This document shows positions 16,846 through 25,819 of a stretch of DNA of 60,841 nucleotides, piece after piece. Numbering within the stretch: the first letter of the stretch is position 1; every line of letters starts with the position of its first letter. The position numbers and the translations under genes are program-made. Source of the DNA: Variovorax sp. J22P240 (lineage in GTDB: Bacteria > Pseudomonadota > Gammaproteobacteria > Burkholderiales > Burkholderiaceae_C); contig NZ_JASZYR010000023.1 of NCBI RefSeq assembly GCF_030316855.1, forward strand, positions 1 to 60,841, read 5' to 3'. The notes beneath the pieces were generated by a model. The model ran no database searches. It saw only the letters and a list, made by a program, of their open reading frames with translations, and had not been told where the DNA came from.

Positions 16846-17668
16846 AGCCGGCGCATCCCCCGGCCTTCTCCGTCATGGCGCTCGAAGCCGCCCCGCCCGA
16901 AGCACCGCCTCAGGCCGGCGCGCCCTGCATTCGCGTGGTCGGCCTGCACAAGCACTTCGGCACCCTGGAGGTACTCAAGGGCATCAGCTTCGACGTCCAT
17001 CGCGGCACCGTGCTGAGCATGATCGGCGCGAGCGGATCGGGCAAGAGCACGCTCTTGCGTTGCATCACCGGCTGGAGACGCCGAGCGCCGGGAATGTGCT
17101 CATCGAAGGCGAATCGCTCTGCGTGCGCGACGGACGGCCGCGCTCCGTCGCAGACGTGAACCGGATCCGGCGCGACCTCGGCATGGTGTTCCAGCAGTTC
17201 AACCTGTGGCCACACATGACCGTGATGGAGAACGTCACCGAAGCGCCGCGCCATGCGCGCGGCCTCTCCCGCAAGGCGGCCAGGGAAGTCGCCGAGGCCT
17301 GCCTGCACCGCGTGCACATGCTCGACAAGGCCGACGCCTATCCTGCGCGGCTGTCCGGCGGGCAGCAGCAGCGCGTCGCCATCGCGCGCGCCCTCGCGAT
17401 GCAACCCAAGGTGATGCTGTTCGACGAGGCCACCTCCTCGCTCGACCCCGAGCTGACGGAAGAGGTCCTGGCCGTGATGCGCGACCTCGCGAGGGACGGC
17501 ACGACCATGATGGTCGTCACGCATGAGATGGCCTTTGCGCGCGAAGTCTCGGACCACGTCATGTTTCTGCACAACGGGCTCGTGGAAGAGCAAGGCCCGC
17601 CCGCCGAGCTGTTCGACACCCCCCGCTCGGAACGGCTGCGGCAGTTCCTCAGCAAGGCCGGCGGCTAG
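16842..17668 (+). pseudogene. Polar amino acid ABC transporter ATP-binding protein, one-base frameshift
   Basis: GTG 16842 overlaps the stop of the binding-protein gene (GTGA). Walker A GASGSGKST is in the first frame up to STLLRCITG; a one-base loss near 17070 then moves the rest (ETPSAGNVLIEGESL, Q-loop FQQFNLW, signature LSGGQQQRVAIARAL, Walker B VMLFDEATS, H-loop VTHEM) to a second frame. If one base (likely a C in GGC-CTGG) is restored the protein is a full-length HisP/GlnQ-type ATPase of about 275 residues. As written the operon has no working ATPase. Confidence 0.88.
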
Positions 17669-17678
17669 GAGTCGCTCG

Positions 17679-18380
17679 ATGCCCGAGGTGTTGCGAGAAA
17701 CATTCGACCTGTCATTGTTCTGGGAATACCGCCAGGCCCTGATCAAGGGACTGGCGGTGAGCCTGGGCGTGTTCGCCTGCGCGGCCACGATCGCGGTCCT
17801 CGCCGGGCTCGGCGTCGCACTGCTGCGGCGAAGCCGCTTCGCGCCCCTGCGCTGGCTCGCGACGCTGCACACCGAGATCTCCCGCAACTCGCCCGACTAC
17901 ATCATGATCGTCTGGGTGCACTTCGTGCTGCCGCTGCTCATCGGCACGCTGCTGTCGCGCCGGCTCGAGTTCGACCCCTTCGTCTCGTCGGTGATCGCGC
18001 TGGGCTACGTCTACAGCGGCTACTTCGCCGAGACCTTCCGCGCGGGCATCGAGGCCGTGCCACGCGGACACTTCGAGGCCGCGCAGGCCTTCGGCATGTC
18101 CGAACGCCACATCACGTGGCGCATCGTGCTGCCCCAGGTCGTGCGGCGCATGCTGCCCGAATCGACCAACCAGTTCATCTCGATGTTCAAGGCCACGAGC
18201 ATCGTCTCGCTGATCGCGGCGCCGGACCTGATGTATCAGGTCTCGATGGTGAGTTCGCAGGAGATGAAGCCGATGCCGCTTTACACGGGGGCTGCACTGG
18301 TCTACTTCGTGATTGTCTTCTGCGCCGCCTCGCTGTTGCAGGCCCTGTCGAAACGCTGGCGCTCCAAGGTCTTCGCATGA
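17679..18380 (+). CDS. Polar amino acid ABC transporter permease 1
   Basis: 233 residues, HisM/GlnP type. Five membrane segments are visible, starting ALIKGLAVSLGVFACAATIA and ending ALVYFVIVFCAASLLQAL. The EAA loop that contacts the ATPase reads EAAQAFGMSERHITWRIVLP, the expected match. It begins 10 bp after the ATPase stop and is intact. Confidence 0.9.
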   Translation: MPEVLRETFDLSLFWEYRQALIKGLAVSLGVFACAATIAVLAGLGVALLRRSRFAPLRWLATLHTEISRNSPDYIMIVWVHFVLPLLIGTLLSRRLEFDPFVSSVIALGYVYSGYFAETFRAGIEAVPRGHFEAAQAFGMSERHITWRIVLPQVVRRMLPESTNQFISMFKATSIVSLIAAPDLMYQVSMVSSQEMKPMPLYTGAALVYFVIVFCAASLLQALSKRWRSKVFA

Positions 18381-18393
18381 AAAAGGCCGCGTC

Positions 18394-19061
18394 ATGAGCA
18401 ACTGGCAACGCCTGGTCTGGAACCAGCGTGACGCGTTCGCCGCGGGCTTCCAGGTGACGCTCGAGGTCTGCGCGGTGTCCTTCGTCTTCGCGCTCATCGG
18501 CGGACTGGTGCTGGCGCTGCTCCGGCTGTACGTGAAGCCGCTGCGCCCCGTCGCGATCGGGCTGATCGAGTTCTTTCGCGCGACGCCGGTGCTGGTGCAG
18601 CTGCTGTGGGTCAACTATGTCTGGCCCGAACTCATCGGTTGGCCGAACTCCTTCTTCGCCGCCGCCTGCGTGGCGCTGGCCTTGCAGTCGAGCGGCTACC
18701 TGGCGGAAACCTTCCGCGGCGCCATCGAGTCGATGCCGCGCGGGCAGGTCGAGGCGGCCAGCTCGCTCGGCATGTCGCGCATCCGTGCCTTCTGGCGCAT
18801 CGTGCTGCCGCAGGTTCTGCTCGACGCCGCCCCGTCGATCGGTAACCAGTTCACGGTGATCGTGAAGTCGTCGGCGCTGGTGTCCGTGATCGCCGTGCCG
18901 GACCTGATGTTCCAGTCGCAGAAATTAACCGCTGGTACGAACCGATCGAGATCCTCACGGCCACGGCGGCGATATACATCGTCTTCATCTTCGCGGTCTC
19001 GGCGTTGCTCAAGGCCGTGGCGGACGCACTTCGGCGGCGCTACGGCCTCGGCGCGCCCTGA
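18394..19061 (+). pseudogene. Polar amino acid ABC transporter permease 2, frameshifted near its end
   Basis: ATG 18394 opens MSNWQRLVWNQRDAFAAGFQ; membrane segments and the EAA loop (EAASSLGMSRIRAFWRIVLP) follow. After PDLMFQSQ the frame runs into basic nonsense, but the next frame continues INRWYEPIEILTATAAIYIV, FIFAVSALLKAVADALRRRYG and a stop at 19059-19061, the expected last helix. One missing G near 18922 (CAG-GAA to CAGAA) explains it. Confidence 0.85.
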
Positions 19062-19295
19062 TCAGCCCACGTAGCCTTCGACGGTGCGCGCGTCCCGAAC
19101 CTTCGCGTCGGCCGGATCGTCCCCGAACTCGCCCTTGGCGCGGCGCTGCCGCAGCAGATCCCAGCATTGGTCGTTTTGCTCTTCCACGTGCCGCAGTCGC
19201 GTCGCGTTTGATTCCAAGGCCGCGGGGGCCGACCGCAGTTGATGCTCCCCCGCGACCAGCGTGGTGATGGGCTCCGGATGGGACTTGTCGCTCAT
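19062..19295 (-). CDS. DUF2630 family protein
   Basis: 77 residues matching the family pattern: a short N-terminal helix with the LVAGEHQLR segment, then RHVEEQNDQCWDLLRQRRAK and VRDARTVEGYVG at the end. The QCWDLLRQRRA core and EGY terminus are diagnostic. Function unknown; common in actinobacterial and proteobacterial stress loci. GGAGG is 8 nt before ATG 19295. Convergent with the ABC operon, whose last gene ends at the adjacent base. Confidence 0.85.
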   Translation of the reverse strand: MSDKSHPEPITTLVAGEHQLRSAPAALESNATRLRHVEEQNDQCWDLLRQRRAKGEFGDDPADAKVRDARTVEGYVG

Positions 19296-19559
19296 GGTGA
19301 ATGCCTCCGAGGATTGCGCAGACTGGGACAAACCCGCGCGAACGGCAGTGAAGGACTGTTGCAGGCTGAACGGTTTCGATCGCGAGCGCAAAGTCGGTCC
19401 AAAGAGTCGTTCCAAGGAGCAGACCGCCTGGCCGGTAAAACCAACGAGATACGATTCGGACTGGCAGGGGAATGCGAAAAAGTCCCCTTGGCACGCGATC
19501 TGGGAGCGCACAGCATTGGCTGTGGCACCATCGGGGCAAGCTCCTGAAAGGGATGTGAG

Positions 19560-19805
19560 ATGTCGAAGTCGGAAGATAAGGGCCGACGTCCCGCACGTCG
19601 AATGGGACTTCTGATTGCGTTCTTGATCGTTGGCGCAGTGGTCTTGATTGCTTTGTGGATGAGGGAGCCGCCACCAGGGGTGAAGCCGTCAACGGGCGCG
19701 GCCCCTCATGCGCTCCAGCTAGCGCGTGCAGCGACGCATGAAAGCAGCGATGTGCGAGGCGGCGCAGTGCGGGTCGTAGCGTCGCAAGCTGTCCCTGGGT
19801 CATGA
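19560..19805 (+). CDS. Small single-pass membrane protein
   Basis: 81 residues: basic N-terminus MSKSEDKGRRPARRMG, one transmembrane helix LLIAFLIVGAVVLIALWM, and a periplasmic-type tail rich in Pro, Gly and Ala. AAGGG precedes ATG 19560. Its stop overlaps the next start (ATGA), so both are likely coupled. A similar one-helix ORF sits at 27176. Confidence 0.6.
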   Translation: MSKSEDKGRRPARRMGLLIAFLIVGAVVLIALWMREPPPGVKPSTGAAPHALQLARAATHESSDVRGGAVRVVASQAVPGS

Positions 19806-20023
19806 GTACCAAGTCCGCCCGCCGCGAGTACCTGCTGGCCATGGCGGAGCTCGAGCGCAGGTGCGCCGAATTCTCCCGGCGGATGGAGGCGATTTTCGAG
19901 CCGGTGCCGCCCGGCGACCATCAGTTTCTATCGCCGTTCGGTCCGCGCAAGCCGCTCAAGCGCGCCACTATTCAACAGGCATCTCGTCAGATCGCCGTTC
20001 CTAAGCGCTCGAAGGCGGTCTAG
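19802..20023 (+). CDS. Small basic hypothetical protein
   Basis: 73 residues, MSTKSARREYLLAMAELERR, a helical start followed by FEPVPPGDHQFLSPFGPRKP and a basic tail. Overlaps the upstream membrane-protein gene by 4 nt, which is the best evidence that it is real. No family recognised. Confidence 0.5.
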   Translation: MSTKSARREYLLAMAELERRCAEFSRRMEAIFEPVPPGDHQFLSPFGPRKPLKRATIQQASRQIAVPKRSKAV

Positions 20024-20128
20024 TGGTTTGAGGATTGGGTACGCAGTCGTTCACCGCGTCGTAGAGCTCACCGAGCGGAGCTCCGCCTTCTGCTGCCAGC
20101 CCTTTACGCGGTGCACGGCCTTACACCG

Positions 20129-20635
20129 CTACTTCTTGTCAGCAGCCAGCACGTTGATCGCTGCCTCGGCCAACTCGCTCATCAACTCATCACCACGCGC
20201 GATCTCTGCAACAGCGGCATCAAGCGCCTTTTTGTCCTCGGAGCGCTTCAAAACCCCCGTAAAGGCGGCGACGGTGCCGAATCCCGCGATGCCGTAGTGC
20301 GTCATGCGCTGATACTGCGCAATGATCGCGGCGTCGAGGACCAGCCCCTTCTCGGGCGCGTCGTCGATCGTGTGTTTGGTCGCTTCCTCGACCAAGCCTT
20401 GCATACCTTTGCAGTGCTCCTTCTTGACCTTTTGGTCGAGGCCTTCAATCAATTCTTTTAGCACCTCGGTGTGCTTGGCGATGCCCTCCTGGGAGTTTGA
20501 AAGGATCGTCTTGAGCTTTTGGTGAGTAGCCTTTGGTGCGATCTTCTTGAGCACCTTTGCCATTTGGTCGTTCGCCGACCAAAGATCCTTGAGCTCGTCT
20601 GCGTACAGTTCTTCAAGGCTGGAGATATTGGACAT
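20129..20635 (-). CDS. DUF892 ferritin-like protein (YciE family), copy 1
   Basis: 168 residues, all helical, with the family opening SLEELYADELKDLWSANDQM and later GMQGLVEEATKHTIDDAPEK, AIIAQYQRMTHYGIAGFGTV. The conserved Glu/His residues at helix positions (E...H, E...H) match the di-iron-like site of the family. YciE-type proteins rise under osmotic and oxidative stress; iron or manganese binding is suspected. AAGGA is well placed before ATG 20635. It is the last of a three-gene minus-strand operon (21284 to 20129) that is duplicated at 38335-37215. Confidence 0.9.
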   Translation of the reverse strand: MSNISSLEELYADELKDLWSANDQMAKVLKKIAPKATHQKLKTILSNSQEGIAKHTEVLKELIEGLDQKVKKEHCKGMQGLVEEATKHTIDDAPEKGLVLDAAIIAQYQRMTHYGIAGFGTVAAFTGVLKRSEDKKALDAAVAEIARGDELMSELAEAAINVLAADKK

Positions 20636-20781
20636 GACAGCTTCCTTTCGAGACGGGCAGACCAGTCTGCGCCGTCCGCTTGCGGGTCATGAAGGCGAAG
20701 ACGAGCACGCTTGTGCAGTCCGTGTCCGGCCCCGCGATGTTCCCCCGCGAGGCCACCCGCAGGCGGCTGACTCGGCTCGGC

Positions 20782-21024
20782 TCATTTCTTCTCGCGCTCT
20801 GCCTCTTCCGGCCGCTCGCGGTCTTGGTACGGTGAGCTTCCCTGGTTGCTCGAGGCGCCGACGCCCGCGTCGCCCGGGCGCACGGGTCGACGCGGGGGCG
20901 TGGGTTCAGGTTCGCTCCCATCCGGAGCTGCTCCGCTTTCGGCATCCGTCTTGGCGAACTGCTTCATCGCGTTCTCCGCCGGGGTTGGTTGCCGCTCGGG
21001 GGTGGGGTTGGTGGGGGCCTTCAT
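20782..21024 (-). CDS. Small hydrophilic protein, middle gene of DUF892 operon, copy 1
   Basis: 80 residues, MKAPTNPTPERQPTPAENAM, then KQFAKTDAESGAAPDGSEPE and a C-terminal SPYQDRERPEEAEREKK. Highly charged and Pro-rich, so probably disordered in isolation. Start overlaps the upstream gene's stop (ATGA). The copy at 37870-38112 differs by a small number of substitutions, and both are open, which supports a real gene. Confidence 0.65.
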   Translation of the reverse strand: MKAPTNPTPERQPTPAENAMKQFAKTDAESGAAPDGSEPEPTPPRRPVRPGDAGVGASSNQGSSPYQDRERPEEAEREKK

Positions 21025-21284
21025 GAGGCGTCGTCCTCCGTATTGCGCGAAGGCGTCAGGTCTTCTGTCAGGCCAAACGCGGCGGATTCGTCTTCCTTTG
21101 TGCTGGCGACGGTTCTTTTTGCCGGCATGTGCTCTGTGGGCGCTGGGCCGGATGCGGATTCGCCAGCGCCCGTCTTCGTTTCGCTGAACTTCTCGCCAGC
21201 ACCGATGTTGTCGACCCCTCCGCTGGTCGTGGGGCGCGTCCCATCTCCTGTTCCTGCGATTCCTGCGATTGGTGTGTTGCTCAT
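21021..21284 (-). CDS. Small hydrophilic protein, first gene of DUF892 operon, copy 1
   Basis: 87 residues, MSNTPIAGIAGTGDGTRPTT, then GGVDNIGAGEKFSETKTGAG and EDESAAFGLTEDLTPSRNTE. Low-complexity and acidic, of the hydrophilin type. Copy 2 is broken by an extra T in a homopolymer. Function unknown; position suggests a stress role with the DUF892 protein. Confidence 0.6.
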   Translation of the reverse strand: MSNTPIAGIAGTGDGTRPTTSGGVDNIGAGEKFSETKTGAGESASGPAPTEHMPAKRTVASTKEDESAAFGLTEDLTPSRNTEDDAS

Positions 21285-21479
21285 GGGGGTCCTTTTGAAA
21301 GAGAGCACACACCCTCAGCCGTGCGTCTGTGGCGCTATGTAGGACATGCGCGCTTCCAAGAAGTCTGAATTCGGACAGGGCGTGATGCCTACAACCGCCG
21401 TCGCGCTGCGGGAGTAGCTTGAGATTTCAAGCCCCCAGAGCCATCCACATCAACCACTGCTTTCGCCGGCACACGAACA

Positions 21480-21685
21480 TGATCGCTCCAGCCGCCCTCA
21501 AAGCCGTGCTGCTGGACGTCGACGGGACACTTGTAGACAGCAATGACGCGCACGCCCGCAGTTGGGTGGAGGTACTCGAGCGCCATGGCCACGAGTGCGC
21601 CTATTCACGCGTTCGCCCGCTGATTGGCAAGGGCGGCGACAAGCTGCTTCCGGAACTCATCGGCATCGGACCGGGAGACCGGGCA
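21480..21685 (+). pseudogene. Truncated HAD-family phosphatase, N-terminus only
   Basis: From ATG 21480 the protein reads MIAPAALKAVLLDVDGTLVD, SNDAHARSWVEVLERHGHEC and IGKGGDKLLPELIGI, the motif I (DxDGT) and cap start of a beta-phosphoglucomutase/Gph-like hydrolase. After about 68 residues it switches to unrelated sequence (the GPNANV module), so motifs II-IV are missing. It is a relic, not an active phosphatase. Confidence 0.75.
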
Positions 21686-21687
21686 TT

Positions 21688-22046
21688 CACCCAGACAGGC
21701 AACGTCTTCAACTACTATGGCCCAACAAACGTCATGGGGCCAAACGCCAATGTCACGAACAGCCACCTTCCAAAACAACGCCCTGCCAGAGGTGGACCTC
21801 GGCGCGCTCAGCGCAGAACTGGAAGAGCTTCGACAGGCGGTCGCTCAGCGGGCGGAGGGTGCTGAGCAGCAGGAGCAGTTGGGACTGGTCGCGTCTGCAA
21901 CAATAGCGGCAATGAAGGGAGACCGAGACAAGGTCGCCTCTACTCTCGCAAACATGAGTAAATGGACGCTGAGCGTCGCCGAGAAACTCGGTGTTGGTGT
22001 CGCAACGAAGCTCATCACGCAAATCCTGGATCGAACTCGCGCATGA
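21688..22046 (+). pseudogene. Unknown protein with GPTNVMGPNANV motif, single frameshift
   Basis: Two frames join at about 21768: first NVFNYYGPTNVMGPNANVTN, then TFQNNALPEVDLGALSAELEELRQAV and DKVASTLANMSKWTLSVAEK, LGVGVATKLITQIL. One extra C (AGCCACC) would explain the break. Short N-terminal motifs of the YYGP-x-N-V-x-GPNA-x-V type with a following coiled region occur in several uncharacterised bacterial effector-like or NTPase-associated proteins; the resemblance is by eye only. The start lies at the junction with the HAD fragment and is uncertain. Its stop overlaps the next gene's ATG. Confidence 0.45.
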
Positions 22047-22507
22047 GCAACGAACAGGTCATAGAAGCGTTCTCTCAGATTCTGGATCAGGAGGGTCTTG
22101 ACCAGGCGCTGGCATTCTTGAATGCCAGCGTCCCTTTGCGGTACACGGCGGTCAACAGGTACGCCGGCCTGCTGATGAAGAGCGTGGGCTTCCATGACGC
22201 CCTGGGTGAAGGTCGCCCGTCTTTCCTGTCGGCCATTCCATTGGACAAGAGCCTGGCGCAATTTATCAAGCCTGGCACCCCCTTCCGGACTAATGACTCC
22301 TCGAAAGACGAGAGGCTCGTCGCCCCGATCTTCGAGAGGTTTATCTTCTCCTACCATGGCACCGCTCTGGTCACGCCAGCTGGCCATTCATGGGGCGTGA
22401 TCTGTCACTACGATTTCGCCCCAATTGCGCTTTCTGACGACGCGTTCGAGATTCTGGAGTTGGTGGCTCCGATCGTTGCTTCCTTTGCCGTGGATCCCCA
22501 TCGCTGA
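22043..22507 (+). CDS. GAF-like domain protein coupled to the GPNANV gene
   Basis: 154 residues. A helical start (MSNEQVIEAFSQILDQEGLD) leads to a GAF-like core: RYTAVNRYAGLLMKSVGFHD, PLDKSLAQFIKPGTPFRTND and a strand pair FIFSYHGTALVTPAGHSWGV then ICHYDFAPIALSDD. GAF domains sense small ligands. The 4-nt overlap with the upstream gene argues for joint action, so this may be a two-component sensor/effector module of unknown output. It ends 100 bp before the IS5 element. Confidence 0.5.
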   Translation: MSNEQVIEAFSQILDQEGLDQALAFLNASVPLRYTAVNRYAGLLMKSVGFHDALGEGRPSFLSAIPLDKSLAQFIKPGTPFRTNDSSKDERLVAPIFERFIFSYHGTALVTPAGHSWGVICHYDFAPIALSDDAFEILELVAPIVASFAVDPHR

Positions 22508-22604
22508 ACCGCGGTCGGGGCTGCGGCCGCGCAGAATGCCACGATGCTTTGGCAAAAAGTCGCGGATGCTCATGTTGATCGTGCGCTTGGTCGCTCTTAT
22601 CTAG

Positions 22605-23789
22605 GGATGGTCTGCAAAACAGGCCCAGGCCTTGCATGATCTGAGCCCATGATTTCCAAACGCGTGACGCCGCCGAATCAACTCGGCTTGGGGCTGAACC
22701 TGTCCACCAAGAAGACGCGCAAACGCGAGTTTCTCGACGAGATGGATCGGGTGGTGCCTTGGGGCGCACTGGTGCAGATCGTCGAGCCGCATGCGCCGCG
22801 GGCGAAGACCAGGCGACCACCGTTTGCGATCGAGACGATGCTGCGCATTCACTACCTTCAGCAATGGTTCGGGTTGAGCGATCCGGCGATGGAAGAGGCG
22901 CTCCACGACGTGCCGCTGTACCGGGAGTTCGCTGGCCTCGGTGATGGCGTGAGCCGCTTGCCTGACGAGACCACCATCCTGCGGTTTCGCCATTTGCTGG
23001 AGGCCCACGACCTGGCCGCCGACATGCTTCGCGTGGTCAACGACATCCTGCAAGCCAAGGGCATGTTGTTGCGCACGGGCACCGTGGTGGACGCTACGCT
23101 GATCTCGGCGCCGAGTTCGACCAAGAACGCCGAAGGCGAGCGCGACCCGGAGATGCATCAGGTGAAGAAAGGCAACCAGTGGTACTTCGGGATGAAAGCG
23201 CACATCGGCGTGGATGCCTCCTCTGGCCTCGTGCACACGGTGGTGGGGACCGCCGCCAATGTGAGCGACATCAACGTCGCTGGCGCACTGCTGCATGGTG
23301 AAGAGCAGGCGGCCTACGGTGACGCCGGCTACCAAGGCGTGCACAAGCGTGGCGAAGCCCAAGGGCCGACCTGGCATGTGGCGATGCGTCCGGGCAAGCG
23401 CAGGATGCTCAACCCCTTCATCGGGCCGGAGTTCGTGGCCGAGCGTATAGAGAAGATGAAGGCCAGCATCCGAGCCAAGGTCGAGCACCCGTTCCGTGTG
23501 ATCAAGCAGCAGTTCGGCTTCACCAAGGTGCGCTATCGCGGGCTGGCGAAGAACACGGCGCAAGTCGTCACGCTGTTCGCGCTGTCGAACCTGTAGATGG
23601 TGCGGCGGCGTTTGATCGGGATCCAGCGATGAGTGCGTCTGCAGGGTCGGAATTGGGCCCACAAGACCTCTGTGAAGGCTGCGCCGCACAGCAAATCGAC
23701 GCCACAACAGCTCGATTGAGATGTTCGGATGCATCGACATCGCCCTATTCATTCAACCGTCCGCGCTGCGCGTGTTCTGCAGACCATCC
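22605..23789 (+). mobile_element. Complete IS5-family insertion sequence, about 1185 bp
   Basis: Left end GGATGGTCTGCAAAACAGG at 22605 and the right end (reverse complement) GGATGGTCTGCAGAACACG ending at 23789 form near-perfect terminal inverted repeats. Both sides carry CTAG (22601-22604 and 23790-23793), a four-base YTAR target duplication typical of IS5. One transposase gene fills the element. Both ends and the transposase are intact, so it may still move. Confidence 0.88.
22649..23596 (+). CDS. IS5-family transposase (DDE)
   Basis: 315 residues. N-terminal DUF772-like part (TRKREFLDEMDRVVPWGALV, MLRIHYLQQWFGLSDPAMEE) and a catalytic domain with first Asp in GTVVDATLISAPSSTKN, second in AAYGDAGYQGVHKR, and Glu in KVEHPFRVIKQQFGF followed by the Y-x-x-R-GLAKN segment. 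It cuts and pastes the element through the terminal repeats. A 383-residue antisense frame covers the same span and is ignored. Confidence 0.93.
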   Translation: MISKRVTPPNQLGLGLNLSTKKTRKREFLDEMDRVVPWGALVQIVEPHAPRAKTRRPPFAIETMLRIHYLQQWFGLSDPAMEEALHDVPLYREFAGLGDGVSRLPDETTILRFRHLLEAHDLAADMLRVVNDILQAKGMLLRTGTVVDATLISAPSSTKNAEGERDPEMHQVKKGNQWYFGMKAHIGVDASSGLVHTVVGTAANVSDINVAGALLHGEEQAAYGDAGYQGVHKRGEAQGPTWHVAMRPGKRRMLNPFIGPEFVAERIEKMKASIRAKVEHPFRVIKQQFGFTKVRYRGLAKNTAQVVTLFALSNL

Positions 23790-24003
23790 CTAGCGATGAT
23801 GAAACAGAATGCCGTCCCCGCGGAGCAGACCCACTCGCCACAAAGGACCGCGGCCAAGCAATGGAACCTATTTGGGCGAGTTGAACGCGATCAACGAGTG
23901 ACGGCTCCTGGCCTGTGTGCCGAGATCCAGAAGTGGCCATCGGACGACAGCTACCGCTCGCGGATTCAACACTGAAACTGCCGTAGGCAGAAGGGTGTTG
24001 CAG

Positions 24004-24611
24004 ATGGCTTACCGGACGCGACCCTACTACACAGACAGCCAGAAGGCATTGATGTCGGACATGGAGGCAGGGATGGACCCTCCATCAGATCGCTCGTTCA
24101 ATCGACCGCACACGTCGGTACAGGGAATTCTGTCGCGCACTGGCGGCATTTAGCCGCCGGAGCGAAGCCGTTCACCGAAGGCACTGACGCTGGCCGAGCG
24201 CGAAGAGATCTCGCGTGCCATGGTGGCTGGCTTCTCGATTCGCGCGATCGCGGTGATCCTCGGGCGAGCTCCCTCCACCATCAGCCGCGAGATCAAGCGC
24301 AATGGTGGTCCAGAATGCTATCGGGCGACCCAGGCCGACCAGGCAGCCTGGGACCGGGCTCGTCGGCCCAAGCGCTGCAAGCTGGCCGAGAACGGGTCTT
24401 GGCGCGCATCGTCACGGGCAAACTTCGCCTGCAATGGTCTCCGGAGCAGATTGCGGGGTGGCTCAAACACACCTACCCTTGCGACGAGACCTGCCACGTG
24501 TCACACGAGACCATCTACCGCAGCCTGTTCATTCAAGCCCGCGGGGCCTTGAAGAAGGAATTGCTGCAGCACCTGAGACGAACGCGACCTCACGAAGCTG
24601 CGTTCGGGTAG
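24004..24611 (+). pseudogene. IS30-family transposase remnant
   Basis: Pieces RPYYTDSQKALM, FNRPHTSVQGILSRTGGI, LTLAEREEISRAMVAGFSIR, LGRAPSTISREIKRNGG, WDRARRPKRCKL, LQWSPEQIAGWLKHTYP and VSHETIYRSLFIQARGALKK are the helix-turn-helix and start of the catalytic domain of an IS30 transposase. A TAG at 24151 and at least two frameshifts interrupt it and the C-terminal half is missing. No terminal repeats located. Confidence 0.85.
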
Positions 24612-25588
24612 CGAGATTCGTAACACAACAAGACAGCGGCAGCGTTGGCGCGCCAGCACCACAAGTAGCCTGGGACGGTGACAGCAGGCGATAGCAACAC
24701 AGAGAACAATGTGATCTAGGCTAGCAATCTTCATGGTTGCCCCTTTTGAGAGCGCCGCGTCGCCCCGCCGATTGACCACTTCCTGAGGTTTGCCCCGTAT
24801 TTGGACATCTCCAAACTGGAGTTGGGCGACTTACTCCTCTTTTGGGACGAACGCGCCCGGGGGTCAAGTGCCGCGCGAACCGTGCGGGCGGTGATGGTTT
24901 TGATCGTGCGCCAAGCCTTCAACTTCGCCCGCATCCTGCATCGTAGTGATCCTCGGTGCCGTTCAGGAACTTTAGCCGCCCGTTGGAGGACTCGTTCGGC
25001 GAGCTGTCCATGTGCTTTCCCGATCTCGGCACTTTTCACCGGGGCCGGGGGGTGTACGTGGGAACTGGCCCTTCACCGCGAGGCCCCTGCGCGTGCTCTG
25101 GTGTGTATCCGTTGTCGTTGCGCCAGCCGAGAAGGTCAGTCAGGGCAACATCGGCCTCCACGATACGGTCTAGCAACGTCTCGCCCACCAGGACGCCAAA
25201 CACGACGCGTAGCTCGACTTCGACAGTCCAGGAGCGTCCCAGGCCTCACAAGAGCCCTTTTTGAAGAAATCGTTCAGCGACAAAATCCTGGGCGGCGATT
25301 CGCCCGTTCCGGTCGAAAAGCCGCACGCTGCACCGGTTGAGACGTTTGGCAATCAACTTCACAAAGCCGACGTGAGCCTCGGCTCTGTCTCGGGCGTTGG
25401 GTGGAGGCAAGGGCGGTTTTTGTCCTTTGCGGGAGTATCAATGAACTCGCTCGCTCTGCCTTCCTCTAGGCCGCTGTCATCATCGTCGTGTGGGTCGGCG
25501 CGGCCTGTGCCACGGCAACAGCTAGCGCGGACCAATCCAGTGGTCAGTGGATCACTGCCCGGCTGTGCCGCGCCAACTTCGTACTGAG
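24612..25588. other. Region without a supported gene
   Basis: Nearly 1 kb with several overlapping frames on both strands but none with a ribosome site or recognisable domain. One short plus-strand peptide LTRALFEEIVQ at about 25233 matches the LTRALFEEIN of the IS5 transposase relic at 52902 and may be a tiny transposase relic. The stretch looks like accumulated debris between the IS30 relic and the next small gene. Confidence 0.4.
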
Positions 25589-25819
25589 ATGGCTCGACAC
25601 GAATTAGTTGAGCTCATGGGCCGACTGGCAAGTGAAGGTTGCGCGCTCCCGATGAGCGATGCGATTACATACCTGGCTGAGATGCTTGTCAGGCTGCGCC
25701 CGACGCTAGCGAACGCGGACTACGACACACTACTTCTCATTGGTGCGTCCATCTGGCGGTGCGTGCTACTCGAGGAGGGTCGCAACGCGCCAGGCCTCGG
25801 CTCGGGCGGCACAGGGTAG
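25589..25819 (+). CDS. Small hypothetical protein
   Basis: 76 residues from ATG 25589, MARHELVELMGRLASEGCAL, then ITYLAEMLVRLRPTLANADY and LLLIGASIWRCVLLEEG. It reads as a compact helical protein with balanced composition, unlike the flanking debris. The ribosome site is weak. No family recognised. Confidence 0.45.
   Translation: MARHELVELMGRLASEGCALPMSDAITYLAEMLVRLRPTLANADYDTLLLIGASIWRCVLLEEGRNAPGLGSGGTG

Larger units (their letters stand above)
20129..21284 (-). repeat. Duplicated block, copy 1 (three-gene DUF892 operon)
   Basis: The block 20129-21284 and the block 37215-38335 are in the same orientation about 17 kb apart and share gene order, spacing and most residues. This is a direct duplication of an operon, large enough to support homologous recombination that would delete everything between. 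Confidence 0.85.

Noticed and set aside
22601..23752. 383-residue open frame antisense to the IS5 transposase
   Set aside because: It mirrors a transposase with all catalytic motifs; composition is His/Arg/Leu shadow-like and it has no domain.
25233..25270. LTRALFEEI peptide as an IS5 transposase gene
   Set aside because: Only nine residues match; too short for a feature of its own, mentioned in the region note.
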